Part shown: positions 49,289-56,445 of the stretch, in pieces
Position numbering within the stretch: position 1 is the stretch's first letter
Layout of the letters: every line of letters starts with the position of its first letter
IMG/VR virus record: IMGVR_UViG_3300049489_001303
Coordinates: 106,145 to 170,144 of that record
DNA from: a virus
DNA length: 64,000 bases
Reading direction: 5' to 3' (one strand)
Position numbers and translations under genes: made by a program
The notes under the pieces: model-generated
The model's input: only the letters and a program-made list of their open reading frames with translations
Told to the model about the DNA's origin: nothing
Databases searched by the model: none

Positions 49289-49377
49289 GAGATGAACACG
49301 AGCCTTGGTTCTGGGGATGCGTTGCAGCGCTGGTGCTGGTGCAGCTCTTTTATGGGGTGAGAGCGTGTCTCCAATGA
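49285..49377 (+). CDS. 30-residue single-helix membrane peptide
   Basis: ATG 49285 overlaps the previous stop (ATGA) and the TGA at 49375 overlaps the next ATG. The peptide is MRDEHEPWFWGCVAALVLVQ followed by LFYGVRACLQ: a charged N-terminus and one hydrophobic helix. Such overlap on both ends in an array with exact coupling suggests a real gene. It is not Gly-rich. Confidence 0.5.
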   Translation: MRDEHEPWFWGCVAALVLVQLFYGVRACLQ

Positions 49378-49568
49378 GAACCCTGAATGAGTATATCCGC
49401 TCAGAGAGTCCAAAATCCACTGGCCGCGGTGACGGTTTCGACTTCGGGATCGGGTTGGGTACCGGTATAGGCTTTGGGATCCCCTTTGGTCTTAATGACG
49501 GTTCTGGTAAGGGCTTCGGCGGCCAGGACCTCTGGGGTCTGGAGATCGATGAAGAGGAGATGTTATGA
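49374..49568 (+). CDS. Gly-rich small protein 2 (RGDG type)
   Basis: A 64-residue protein. It starts MRTLNEYIRSESPKSTGRGD and continues 'GIGLGTGIGFGIPFGLNDGS'. Alternating Gly with Phe/Ile is characteristic of the array. The C-terminus is acidic (EIDEEEM). ATG and stop both overlap neighbours. The start matches the shared M-[KR]-T/I opening. Function unknown. Confidence 0.62.
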   Translation: MRTLNEYIRSESPKSTGRGDGFDFGIGLGTGIGFGIPFGLNDGSGKGFGGQDLWGLEIDEEEML

Positions 49569-49804
49569 GGGCCATTCACACGTATCCTGTGGGGGCTGAA
49601 ACATCCTACAGCGATGGCAATGGTGCTGACTTCGGTTTCTGGGACTACGGGGGTGGTGCTGGCGATGGCCGGAGCTACGGCGGTGATGGTTTTGGTGATG
49701 GCTTTGCTTTCGGTGATACTGATGGGGACGGCTACGGGGACCTTAACTGCGATAATCGTGCAGAAGGGCCCGAAATATATGAAAGTGGGGAGTTTGTTAC
49801 CTGA
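49565..49804 (+). CDS. Gly/Asp-rich small protein 3
   Basis: A 79-residue protein, ATG 49565 with GAGGAG six bases upstream. Starts MRAIHTYPVGAETSYSDGNG and has a GDGFGDGFAFGDTDGDGYGD core, the most repetitive of the set. The Asp-Gly pairs resemble calcium-binding Gly/Asp-rich turns, but no EF-hand or RTX nonapeptide periodicity is strict. Acidic end. Confidence 0.62.
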   Translation: MRAIHTYPVGAETSYSDGNGADFGFWDYGGGAGDGRSYGGDGFGDGFAFGDTDGDGYGDLNCDNRAEGPEIYESGEFVT

Positions 49805-50010
49805 TGCGAACCCTCACAGACAACCTCCCCCACCGCGGAGATGGGATAATGCCCTACCTGGATACGCTCTTCGGCGATCGTTTCGGAGGTGGCTGCGGCT
49901 ATGGGGCGGGTGGCTATGGCCTTCCGGATATGTTCTTCCCTATGGAGGATCCGGACACTGAGTTTACACACGCATACGGCCCGGCGCTGAGTGCGTGGGA
50001 GGTACAATGA
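49804..50010 (+). CDS. Gly-rich small protein 4 (RGDG type)
   Basis: A 68-residue protein; the TGATG overlap joins it to protein 3. Opens MRTLTDNLPHRGDGIMPYLD and has 'FGGGCGYGAGGYGLPDMFFP'. A Cys lies in the Gly-rich part. Aromatic C-terminal half. Confidence 0.62.
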   Translation: MRTLTDNLPHRGDGIMPYLDTLFGDRFGGGCGYGAGGYGLPDMFFPMEDPDTEFTHAYGPALSAWEVQ

Positions 50011-50228
50011 AAACAGTGACAGGTGAGAGTGTTTACCGGGGAGACGGTCACTCTGGCGGCTTTGGGTGGGGCTTTACCTCCGGTAGGGGCAGTGGGTGCG
50101 GCGCCATGAATCCTGTTCAAAGGGGGAATGGTTACGGCTGCGGCGAACCCTTTGGCAATCACGCCGGAGACTCCGTTTTCGACTACCTCCCCCATGGTGA
50201 CGTTATAGATATGACGAGGACACAATGA
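50007..50228 (+). CDS. Gly-rich small protein 5 (RGDG type)
   Basis: A 73-residue protein; ATG 50007 after GGGAGG. Opens MKTVTGESVYRGDGHSGGFG. It is clearly paralogous to protein 6 (the next gene), which opens MRIVTGESLPSRGDG and shares 'GGFGWG'. Two Cys in the Gly-rich part. Confidence 0.64.
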   Translation: MKTVTGESVYRGDGHSGGFGWGFTSGRGSGCGAMNPVQRGNGYGCGEPFGNHAGDSVFDYLPHGDVIDMTRTQ

Positions 50229-50446
50229 GAATAGTAACAGGTGAATCCCTCCCCTCCCGCGGGGACGGGTGTGAGGGTGGCTTTGGGTGGGGATATAACA
50301 AGCACGGTGGTGGGGGTATGAGCAGATTCTACGTCGGCCAAGGGTCCGGCTACGGGTTCGGTTTCGAATTCGGTAACTCTGTGGGAGGTAGCTTCAGCTC
50401 CTATTGGCCCATCGGCGCTAACCCGATAAGAGGGGATTTGCAATGA
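50225..50446 (+). CDS. Gly-rich small protein 6 (RGDG type)
   Basis: A 73-residue protein, the same length as protein 5. The pair shares 'VTGES...RGDG...GGFGWG', then diverges: here 'QGSGYGFGFEFGNSVGGSFS'. The N-terminus is conserved while the remainder varies, which is the pattern seen across the array. Confidence 0.64.
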   Translation: MRIVTGESLPSRGDGCEGGFGWGYNKHGGGGMSRFYVGQGSGYGFGFEFGNSVGGSFSSYWPIGANPIRGDLQ

Positions 50447-50670
50447 GCATCCGAACATACTACGTGGTTGAAACCCTCAGGAATCACCTCTACATCAACA
50501 TTGGCACAGGCATCGGTAATGGTTTTAATTTCGGATCCCACGATGAAACATACAGCTTTGATGGGGATGGGCAAGGTTACGGATATGGTTCGGACCTGGG
50601 CCTGGCTCCCCGTGAGCACATACTGTCGTATTGTTTCCCCGCAATTAGAAAGGGTTTTGAGCATGAGTAG
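50443..50670 (+). CDS. Gly-rich small protein 7
   Basis: A 75-residue protein, ATG overlapping the previous stop. The N-terminus (MSIRTYYVVETLRNHLYINI) is not Gly-rich; the middle (GTGIGNGFNFGSHDETYSFD, then GDGQGYGYGSD) is. Its last bases overlap the DUF6745-type gene. Confidence 0.62.
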   Translation: MSIRTYYVVETLRNHLYINIGTGIGNGFNFGSHDETYSFDGDGQGYGYGSDLGLAPREHILSYCFPAIRKGFEHE

Positions 50671-51304
50671 TGACTTGTATAAGAAATGGTTCGAGGTGGG
50701 TTCCACTACAGAACCCATTAATCATGCGGTGGCTGAAGAGACGCTGCGTAGAGCCTACGCCGCGGCGGGCTTGAGTGAGTTGGAAGAGATAACCTGGGTA
50801 GACTCGCCGATGGGTGCGATGTTTGCGGCCTCGAGAATATGGCCGGGAGACGAAAAGGGTGGTCTGGCTTATACACTGACGCAGATGGTCTGCTACGGCC
50901 AGCTGGACGCTGGGTGGCACGCCTTTTATGAGCGGTTGGCGAATCATATCGTCGATCGTGCCGGCAGTCTCATGCTCTGCCATGAGCTGGCCACGGTGGC
51001 GCATTGGTGGTGGGCGTTCAAGAAGCATGCGATCATGTGCGAACGTCCCATCGTCTTTTGCGTGGATGAGGCGCTGCGTCCCCACTGCACCACCGGCCCG
51101 GCGATTCGGTATCGTGACGGCTTTGAAATATACGCCGTTGGGGGCGTGAGGGTGCCGCAGGTTGCAATACTGAAACCCACGGAGATCACCGCTGAGATGA
51201 TTATGGGACAGGGGGATATCAAGGTCAGGAGTGCCATGCGGTCACTCGCCCCGGCGATTGTGGGGCTGTTGAGTGCAGAGGCTGACACAGGCGACACTTT
51301 ATGA
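50663..51304 (+). CDS. DUF6745-type protein
   Basis: A 213-residue protein starting at ATG 50663 (the frame is open upstream but within Gly-rich genes). The sequence 'LRRAYAAAGLSELEEITWVD' followed by SPMGA, a middle 'HELATVAHWWWAFKKHAIMC', and 'RPHCTTGPAIRYRDGFEIYA' then 'VGGVRVP' match the pattern I know for the DUF6745 family (aaGL...SP, then 'H...GPA..Y.DG...YA..G..VP'). The family function is unknown. It is the last gene of the Gly-rich array and is joined to it by overlap, suggesting that the proteins act together. Confidence 0.72.
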   Translation: MSSDLYKKWFEVGSTTEPINHAVAEETLRRAYAAAGLSELEEITWVDSPMGAMFAASRIWPGDEKGGLAYTLTQMVCYGQLDAGWHAFYERLANHIVDRAGSLMLCHELATVAHWWWAFKKHAIMCERPIVFCVDEALRPHCTTGPAIRYRDGFEIYAVGGVRVPQVAILKPTEITAEMIMGQGDIKVRSAMRSLAPAIVGLLSAEADTGDTL

Positions 51305-51319
51305 GCTACAATTAACGGC

Positions 51320-51739
51320 ATGGATACTCTACCTGTTTACATAGGACTTCTCGCTTTCTTCACTCAGATATGGGTTCACGAGGGCAGCCATCTGGCCATG
51401 GTGAAGATCCTGGCGCCGGAGTCACGCATCAGAAGCTTCAAACCTTGGCCCCATATTCAGAATAAGCGTCTGTATATGGGGCGTTTGGTAGTGGACAATC
51501 CCACCCCGCTAAGGGGATTGCATCTGTGCTACTTCCTGGCCGCGCCGCTGATTGGGGCCACAATAGCACTCTGCATCTACGGGGCGTTGGGGGACCTGTT
51601 TGTACTGGCCTGCATTTCCCCACTGATCGATATCGCTTTCTGGATGCTTTGTGCTATGCTCCTACCCGCAGACCCCGATGAGACAACAAACGACGGGCCA
51701 CGCTGTATGGCCGCTTGGAAGGATAAAGATGCACGCTAG
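51320..51739 (+). CDS. Membrane protein with HExxH motif
   Basis: A 139-residue protein. 'QIWVHEGSHLAMVKILAPES' contains HEGSH, the zinc-binding HExxH of metalloproteases, inside an N-terminal hydrophobic stretch. Three further hydrophobic segments follow (LCYFLAAPLIGATIALCIYG and 'FVLACISPLIDIAFWMLCAM'), the last with an Asp in a 'SPLID' context that could be the third ligand, as in site-2 or intramembrane proteases. It may be an intramembrane protease. TACAAT (51307-51312) may be a -10 box before it. Confidence 0.6.
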   Translation: MDTLPVYIGLLAFFTQIWVHEGSHLAMVKILAPESRIRSFKPWPHIQNKRLYMGRLVVDNPTPLRGLHLCYFLAAPLIGATIALCIYGALGDLFVLACISPLIDIAFWMLCAMLLPADPDETTNDGPRCMAAWKDKDAR

Positions 51740-52070
51740 AGAACGCATAGCTGCCCATTGTGCAGAAAACGAAGAGGCTATTGTCGCCTACACCCAAGAG
51801 CTGCGGAGAGACAGTGAGAACTACTGTGTGGCGCATGGGGGTCACTTCTTCTCACCCTGGCACGTGACGTCCACCAACCCCATATTCAATGTGCCCTGCC
51901 TGGAAGAGCGCCGATGCGCCGCCTGTGGGTCTACTGAAACCCGGACACCCGAGTATGCTCAGCTGGACATCCAGCGCTTTGCCAGTACCTCAGATGATGA
52001 CCCCTTCCTCTTCCGACAGAAGAACGCCCCCCGGGTAATAGACATGGATCTTGATGACGAGGATGATTAG
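51729..52070 (+). CDS. Protein with zinc-ribbon-like Cys cluster
   Basis: A 113-residue protein starting at ATG 51729, overlapping the previous stop by 11 bases. It has a helical N-terminus, then 'HVTSTNPIFNVPCLEERRCA' followed by ACGS, giving C-x5-C-x2-C, plus 'NYCVAHGGHFF'. The C-terminus is acidic (DMDLDDEDD). Possibly a zinc-binding DNA- or protein-interacting protein. Family unknown. Confidence 0.63.
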   Translation: MHARERIAAHCAENEEAIVAYTQELRRDSENYCVAHGGHFFSPWHVTSTNPIFNVPCLEERRCAACGSTETRTPEYAQLDIQRFASTSDDDPFLFRQKNAPRVIDMDLDDEDD

Positions 52071-52079
52071 GGCTATACT
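52051..52079 (+). promoter_or_regulatory. Sigma-70-like promoter
   Basis: TTGATG (52051-52056), 17 bases, TATACT (52074-52079). The -35 hexamer lies in the end of the upstream gene. It should drive the tagged basic protein at 52103. Confidence 0.55.
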
Positions 52080-52102
52080 TCTCGGTGATGGAGGACTGAC
52101 AC

Positions 52103-52471
52103 ATGTACAAGACATCTGAAGAGATCGGGTTTGAGGTTTTGGAGAAGGTGGCTGGGCGTTTTGGCGCGGCGTTGAAGGCTGGCAAAGAAGCTTGGAAGAG
52201 CTACGGAGCACCTAAGAAGGTCACTGCCCGTAAAGGCCTGTTGGGGTTTAGAAGCCGCGCTAAGCGCAATGCTGGCAAGACTACTGCCGAGAAAGCCCCC
52301 GCCGCCGAGGTGAGTGTTGGTGGCACCCCCAAAGACAAAACGAACGTTGAGACGTCTGAGCCCAAAGACAAATGGGGCAAGGCCAAGACCGTAGGTCTCC
52401 TCGGCGCTGCTGGCGCTGGCGGTTATGCCCTGGCCAACAAAGGCAGCGAGCAACAGCCTCCGCCCTACTGA
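52103..52471 (+). CDS. Basic Gly/Ala-rich protein with shared N-terminal tag
   Basis: A 122-residue protein starting MYKTSEEIGFEVLEKVAG, which matches the 'M-x-K-T-x-x-x-I-x-x-x-x-L-x-K-[MIV]-A' tag seen on other genes here. The middle is highly basic (KKVTARKGLLGFRSRAKRNA). The C-terminal part has a hydrophobic Gly-rich helix (TVGLLGAAGAGGYALANKG) and ends in PPPY. A basic tagged protein could be packaged with DNA. It is the only tagged gene on the plus strand. Confidence 0.65.
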   Translation: MYKTSEEIGFEVLEKVAGRFGAALKAGKEAWKSYGAPKKVTARKGLLGFRSRAKRNAGKTTAEKAPAAEVSVGGTPKDKTNVETSEPKDKWGKAKTVGLLGAAGAGGYALANKGSEQQPPPY

Positions 52472-52501
52472 TTCCCTTCAAAATTTCCCTCACCTTTACG
52501 G

Positions 52502-52507
52502 TATAAA
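52502..52507 (+). promoter_or_regulatory. -10 box TATAAA
   Basis: GGTATAAAACTTAAACACG precedes the paralogue pair. It resembles the leaders at 58194 and 59723 (GGTATAA, then A-rich). A weak TTCAAA lies 19 bases upstream. Confidence 0.35.
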
Positions 52508-52531
52508 ACTTAAACACGAAAGGAGTTAACC

Positions 52532-52903
52532 TTGCTGTGCATAACTGCACTGACCGAGAACCTGCGTCAATATAGACCTATGATACAGCTGTCAGCAGCC
52601 ACTCAGGAGGGTCGGCTGGTATGGCTCCTACGGTTGTGGGGTTCTGGCCAGGACGCTATGGCACTTGTAAATGCCATCACCCAATCTCCGGAATTGAACG
52701 TCATGTGCTATCAGGACTGTGACGCGTTATCACCCACACTACGGCTGGTTTTAAGTAAGATGGAAACACAAGAGATCGTACACACAACCTTCATTGGCCT
52801 GTTTGAAGCCCTGGGCTCAGAAGGTCTGAGGGCCTTAACCGAAATACCTGAGGAGCACTGGAAAGATGTTCTTAGCCGAATTGATCCGCTACATCCAATC
52901 TAA
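52532..52903 (+). CDS. Paralogue pair member 1, unknown function
   Basis: A 123-residue protein starting at TTG 52532, six bases after AAGGAG. 'IQLSAATQEGRLVWLLRLWG' and 'GLFEALGSEGLRALTEIPEE' correspond to matching segments in the following gene. Helical. The stop overlaps the next start. No known family. Confidence 0.6.
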   Translation: MLCITALTENLRQYRPMIQLSAATQEGRLVWLLRLWGSGQDAMALVNAITQSPELNVMCYQDCDALSPTLRLVLSKMETQEIVHTTFIGLFEALGSEGLRALTEIPEEHWKDVLSRIDPLHPI

Positions 52904-53282
52904 AGCTGCGGGGAACCTGCAAGTTTCTGCTGCACTACCTGGCCGGCAACTATACTGGGTGCTATTCTGTCCTGGCATCGGCCATATGTTCTTTAAGCAG
53001 GTGATTGAAGCCGAGCTCCGCCATTTGTTGTTGGGTACTGGCGGGGAATACTTCGAACAGTTCACAGCCACAAAAGATCTCAACCTGAGGATACGCCTAT
53101 CAGTAGAGGCAACCGAAAAGCTACTGTGGGACACGCCCTTCGGCGAGTTAGTCCTCAACCTTGGCAAAGAAGGGTTTGAAGCCCTTGGTAGAATTGACAA
53201 ACATTCGCTGCAGGAAAATCTTGCAGCTATACGAGGAGAAAAAGATGAAAACGTCGAAAATCAACGAAAACTCACAATTTGA
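52866..53282 (+). CDS. Paralogue pair member 2, unknown function
   Basis: A 138-residue protein; ATG 52866 lies inside the previous gene. 'LQVSAALPGRQLYWVLFCPG' and 'GELVLNLGKEGFEALGRIDK' match the two blocks of member 1, in the same order and spacing. The pair is a tandem duplication with strong divergence. The C-terminus overlaps the next gene. Confidence 0.62.
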   Translation: MFLAELIRYIQSKAAGNLQVSAALPGRQLYWVLFCPGIGHMFFKQVIEAELRHLLLGTGGEYFEQFTATKDLNLRIRLSVEATEKLLWDTPFGELVLNLGKEGFEALGRIDKHSLQENLAAIRGEKDENVENQRKLTI

Positions 53283-53559
53283 CAAAGAACTCGAAATGGC
53301 CGTGCAGAAGGTGCTCGATAACCCGGCGAGCGTCTTTGAGACCAGCCACGAACTGAAGAGCATGGGCTTCCACGCCGCGGCGTCCGCCCTCAAGAAGGTG
53401 GGATATTCCCACACCAAAGCTTCCGGTCTCATCGACTACAAGTCGGCTCCCCCGGCTGGGGCTGTGGTAGTGGGTAAAGGGCCGATGCGGCTCTGGTTCC
53501 ACCCCACATCGCTGTTTGAGAAAGATGTTCGGGCTGTGGCTGAGCGTCTGATCGGTTGA
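53245..53559 (+). CDS. Helical protein of unknown function
   Basis: A 104-residue protein starting at ATG 53245 (GAGGAG upstream), embedded in the end of the previous gene. It has helical segments 'KELEMAVQKVLDNPASVFET' and 'HAAASALKKVGYSHTKASGL'. No family is recognised. It is the last gene before a strong terminator. Confidence 0.64.
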   Translation: MKTSKINENSQFDKELEMAVQKVLDNPASVFETSHELKSMGFHAAASALKKVGYSHTKASGLIDYKSAPPAGAVVVGKGPMRLWFHPTSLFEKDVRAVAERLIG

Positions 53560-53569
53560 ACCTACAGAG

Positions 53570-53600
53570 ACTGCCTTCATTATGAGGGCAGTTTCTTTTT
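53570..53600 (+). terminator. Rho-independent terminator
   Basis: ACTGCCTTC pairs with GAGGGCAGT (one G-T pair) around a short loop, followed by TTTCTTTTT. It closes the 52502-53559 unit. Confidence 0.88.
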
Positions 53601-53610
53601 GCCTCCGGCC

Positions 53611-53616
53611 TATAAT
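53611..53616 (+). promoter_or_regulatory. TATAAT -10 box
   Basis: Perfect TATAAT immediately after the terminator, 27 bases before ATG 53643, in the context CCTATAATTG. No clear -35 hexamer. Confidence 0.45.
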
Positions 53617-53642
53617 TGCTTCGTGAAACGGAGGCTTCATCA

Positions 53643-54179
53643 ATGACACCATTAATTGAATTCATGCATCTGCTGACTCTCTATAAACGCCAGTACAAGC
53701 TCCAGGTCTACGCCAAGGACAAGAAGTGGGTGAAGTTCTGGAAAATAGCCGATCGGGCCTACAGAACTATCAGCTTTGGGAGGGGTGGGAGCCTGTTGAA
53801 AGACTACACCACCACCATTGGCCCCTGGATCTTTTTCCCCGCAGGGTGGAAGAGTCAGAACGTATCCACCGAGGATTGTGTCACCCTTCAGCACGAAGCC
53901 GAGCACATCCGTTGGTTCCACGACTTTGGGTTGGGCAATCCCTGGCTGGGGGTGCCTGTGATAGGGTTCCTCTATTTGTTTTTCCCACTGCCCATCGGGG
54001 CAGCGTGGTTCCGCTATGCAATGGAGCGGGAAGCCTACCTGGTATCTATCCAGGCTTGGCGTCACTACGGGGTCAAGGTATCAGGTGACTACTATGCGTC
54101 GAAGATCGCGGGTCCCGGGTATCTGTGGGCGTGGCCTTACAAGAAGGTGGCGGCTTGGTTTAGGGAAAATGTTCGTTAG
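53643..54179 (+). CDS. Membrane protein with HExxH metalloprotease-like motif
   Basis: A 178-residue protein starting at ATG 53643 (ACGGAGG upstream). 'TLQHEAEHIRWFHDFGLGNP' contains HEAEH, the HExxH zinc motif. About 25 residues later is a hydrophobic stretch (GVPVIGFLYLFFPLPIG), then 'YAMEREAYLVSIQAW' with a Glu that could be the third ligand of a gluzincin-like site. Possibly a membrane-associated zinc peptidase. The 3' end overlaps the convergent gene by 4 bases. Confidence 0.62.
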   Translation: MTPLIEFMHLLTLYKRQYKLQVYAKDKKWVKFWKIADRAYRTISFGRGGSLLKDYTTTIGPWIFFPAGWKSQNVSTEDCVTLQHEAEHIRWFHDFGLGNPWLGVPVIGFLYLFFPLPIGAAWFRYAMEREAYLVSIQAWRHYGVKVSGDYYASKIAGPGYLWAWPYKKVAAWFRENVR

Positions 54180-55123
54180 TTGTCGCTGAGCAGCATGTGG
54201 GCCAGAAGACCTGTTCCGGCCCCGGCCGCACCCATACCCATCACCCGTTTGGCATTTGCACTGTGAGCCAGCGTCTTCAGTATCCGCACAGCTTCATCCG
54301 CGGGAACGTTGTGCTTGGTGCCTTTGATGGTGTCGTTGAGAAGGATGTTCGCGGGGATCTTTCCCTCTCCACGTGCCTTCTCCGCGGCATCGAGCAGCTC
54401 TTTGGGGATACTCTTGATGCCTTCTCGATACTTCACAGCATCCTCGTGGGGGGAAACGAAGTGAGCACCTGCGGCACCTGCAACAGCACCAGCCCCCATC
54501 AATCCCGCCGGGCTGCCGTAACTGCGAGCCGCTTCAGTGATCTGTGGATCCTCATAGTAGGCACTGCCCTCGTCCGCGGCTTGTTTCTGGCCACCGGCCA
54601 GGTTCTCGCGATACTTCTGCTGCTGATCAGCCTGTATCTGCCGGAGAGAGTCGATGTCAGGAAGCTGCTCCGCTGGGGCGAGCTTCTTCTGGGCGGCTTG
54701 TTCGGCATACTCAAGCTTCTTGCGCTCAGCCTCGAGCTGCAACTGCTGCTTCTCCGCGTTGAAAGCCATCTGCTGCTCATGCTTCTCCAGCTTCATTCTC
54801 TCATCATTCAGTTGATCAGCAGCCCACTTAAAGGATTGTCTACGCATTGGTCTCACCGTCGCATTCTTTGTATAATCGCTGTCTTTTCCCGGCAAAGCCG
54901 AGGTACGCATCATTGTTTCTTCGTGACCGCCCGAGGTCTGGGCGCCGGCGGCGAGCATAGCCGTGGTGGGTTCCGCACGGAGACCGGTGTTCACTGTCTT
55001 AAGCCAGTCGGGGGAGGGGGCGCCGCGGGGGGAAGAGTCCTGTGCCGAATCCGGGGCATCCTTGGGCTTACGAGATTCTCGATTGTCGAGAATACTGCGT
55101 AAAGTATCGTAGTCGTTATTCAC
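54176..55123 (-). CDS. Helical protein with Gly-rich C-terminal segments, putative virion protein
   Basis: A 315-residue protein starting at GTG 55123, overlapping the previous stop (GTGA), with AAGGGG upstream. A disordered N-terminal third is followed by a long charged helix (KWAADQLNDERMKLEKHEQQ onward to residue 180). Two Gly/Ala-rich hydrophobic segments (GLMGAGAVAGAAGAHFVS and MGMGAAGAGTGLLAHMLLS) frame a soluble part. It is the last gene of the leftward operon that begins at 57711. Possibly an ejected or internal protein. Confidence 0.65.
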   Translation of the reverse strand: MNNDYDTLRSILDNRESRKPKDAPDSAQDSSPRGAPSPDWLKTVNTGLRAEPTTAMLAAGAQTSGGHEETMMRTSALPGKDSDYTKNATVRPMRRQSFKWAADQLNDERMKLEKHEQQMAFNAEKQQLQLEAERKKLEYAEQAAQKKLAPAEQLPDIDSLRQIQADQQQKYRENLAGGQKQAADEGSAYYEDPQITEAARSYGSPAGLMGAGAVAGAAGAHFVSPHEDAVKYREGIKSIPKELLDAAEKARGEGKIPANILLNDTIKGTKHNVPADEAVRILKTLAHSANAKRVMGMGAAGAGTGLLAHMLLSDN

Positions 55124-55626
55124 TGCAACAGCCCCTTCAAGAGGTAACCACCGATAGCCGCTCCGGTGAGCATCGCTGCGATAATCCAGGGGCCGGCTTT
55201 CAGGATAATGTCTTTGGTTGTGGCTGTCGCCACTGCGGCGGCCATGCCGGGGTTATCGCGCATGTCATCGCGCCCACGGCCCCTCATATCGACGACACCG
55301 GTAACTTCTCCCCGCTCTTCCTGAATCTTTTCTTTGAAAGTCTCGACCTTCTTGAGGCGTGCGTTGATACCCCTATTGTCTTGTCGGGCTTGGCAAGTGG
55401 CCTGTTTCTCTTCCACGCTAGACACGCGGTTCTCTATGCGGGTCACATTTGTGTTGATGGCTGTAAGGGCTGTCTGTACGCCCCCGAGCTCCCTGGCAGT
55501 ATTCATGGACGCCGTCTGAACCTTCTCGAGCCCATTGTCTAACCTGTCTGCCGTGGTTTTGAACAGCAGCTGGTTGTCTGCATGATGCTGCTGGATCACT
55601 TTCAAGAGTTCGGCGATGTCTGACAT
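55120..55626 (-). CDS. Coiled-coil protein with C-terminal membrane helix
   Basis: A 168-residue protein. Residues 1-100 form heptad-rich helices (ALTAINTNVTRIENRVSSVE). After a basic Arg/Gly/Asp stretch (VVDMRGRGRDDMRDN) comes a C-terminal hydrophobic helix (AGPWIIAAMLTGAAIGGYLL). The topology is of tail-anchored or spanin/hemolysin-XhlA-like proteins. It overlaps the next gene. Confidence 0.68.
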   Translation of the reverse strand: MSDIAELLKVIQQHHADNQLLFKTTADRLDNGLEKVQTASMNTARELGGVQTALTAINTNVTRIENRVSSVEEKQATCQARQDNRGINARLKKVETFKEKIQEERGEVTGVVDMRGRGRDDMRDNPGMAAAVATATTKDIILKAGPWIIAAMLTGAAIGGYLLKGLLQ

Positions 55627-55647
55627 AGCAATTATCTCCCCAAAACG

Positions 55648-56067
55648 TTACACGTTTTCGTTTCGGTCAGCTTTCCGACCGCCGAAGAGAGCTGCCCCCG
55701 CACCTAATCCCGCCAAACCACCACCTACGGCCTTACCCCAGCCGGGAAGTCTTTTCCAAGAATTTTTGATCCCCGATAGAAGACCCTTACCGGGTTCCTT
55801 TTTCGGTACCAGTGTTGCCTTCTCAGTCTTATTCAGGACTTCATTCACGCCTACTTTACCCTTGGATGCCTTAGCCTCAGTTACTGCAGCATCAAGACCT
55901 ATACGCTGGGCCTGGCTGGCACGTGTAGCAGCTGAACGACTCTTATATCGCGGATCAGCGTTTGCTCTGCCACCACCACGGTTTCCGCCGGTAGTACGGG
56001 CTTCTTTAATCAGAATGGCCTCCAAGGCCTCCAGGTAGGATTGGTCGGATGCTTCTTTAGTCCACAT
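55648..56067 (-). CDS. Basic protein with M-W-T-K-E-A tag
   Basis: A 139-residue protein; ATG 56067 (GGAG eight bases upstream) is preferred over the extended frame. It starts MWTKEASDQSYLEALEAI, matching the start of the protein at 57319-57711. The middle is basic and disordered (GNRGGGRANADPRYKSRSAA); the end is a Gly-rich hydrophobic segment (WGKAVGGGLAGLGAGAALFG). It overlaps the upstream gene. Confidence 0.65.
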   Translation of the reverse strand: MWTKEASDQSYLEALEAILIKEARTTGGNRGGGRANADPRYKSRSAATRASQAQRIGLDAAVTEAKASKGKVGVNEVLNKTEKATLVPKKEPGKGLLSGIKNSWKRLPGWGKAVGGGLAGLGAGAALFGGRKADRNENV

Positions 56068-56374
56068 GTGATGTCTCCCGAGGTGGCGGCGCCACCGACT
56101 TGCTTGCCTGTGACAATGATAGTACCTCATTGGTCAAGGACACAAGCAATAGTGCAATTTGATGTTGTCTTTCCATGTTACTGCGTAAAGCTGCAGCTAG
56201 CTCTTCCTCGTTACCTACCATGATCTGAACCTTTTCGTCCCGGGACGTTTCGATGCGGCGGCAGGTGTTATGCCATGCGTGAACACGCTGAACGTACGAC
56301 AGCGTAACCATTCCGAGGATCAGAATGCCCAGAAGCAGGAAGAAGAGGGCTAGTAAGATATAGATAGATGACAT
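56057..56374 (-). CDS. Membrane-anchored helical protein
   Basis: A 105-residue protein. Start ATG 56374 has GGAG nine bases upstream; the extension to 56398 has no SD. It has an N-terminal transmembrane helix (IYILLALFFLLLGILILGMV), then a charged helical cytoplasmic or periplasmic part (EEELAAALRSNMERQHQIAL). It could be a spanin-like or inner-membrane protein. No family. Confidence 0.66.
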   Translation of the reverse strand: MSSIYILLALFFLLLGILILGMVTLSYVQRVHAWHNTCRRIETSRDEKVQIMVGNEEELAAALRSNMERQHQIALLLVSLTNEVLSLSQASKSVAPPPRETSHVD

Positions 56375-56445
56375 AAGTAGCACTCCAGTGTCCCCCACAA
56401 AAGTCTCATATGCAAGTATACGGGAAAGGATTTACTGTTGATGCT

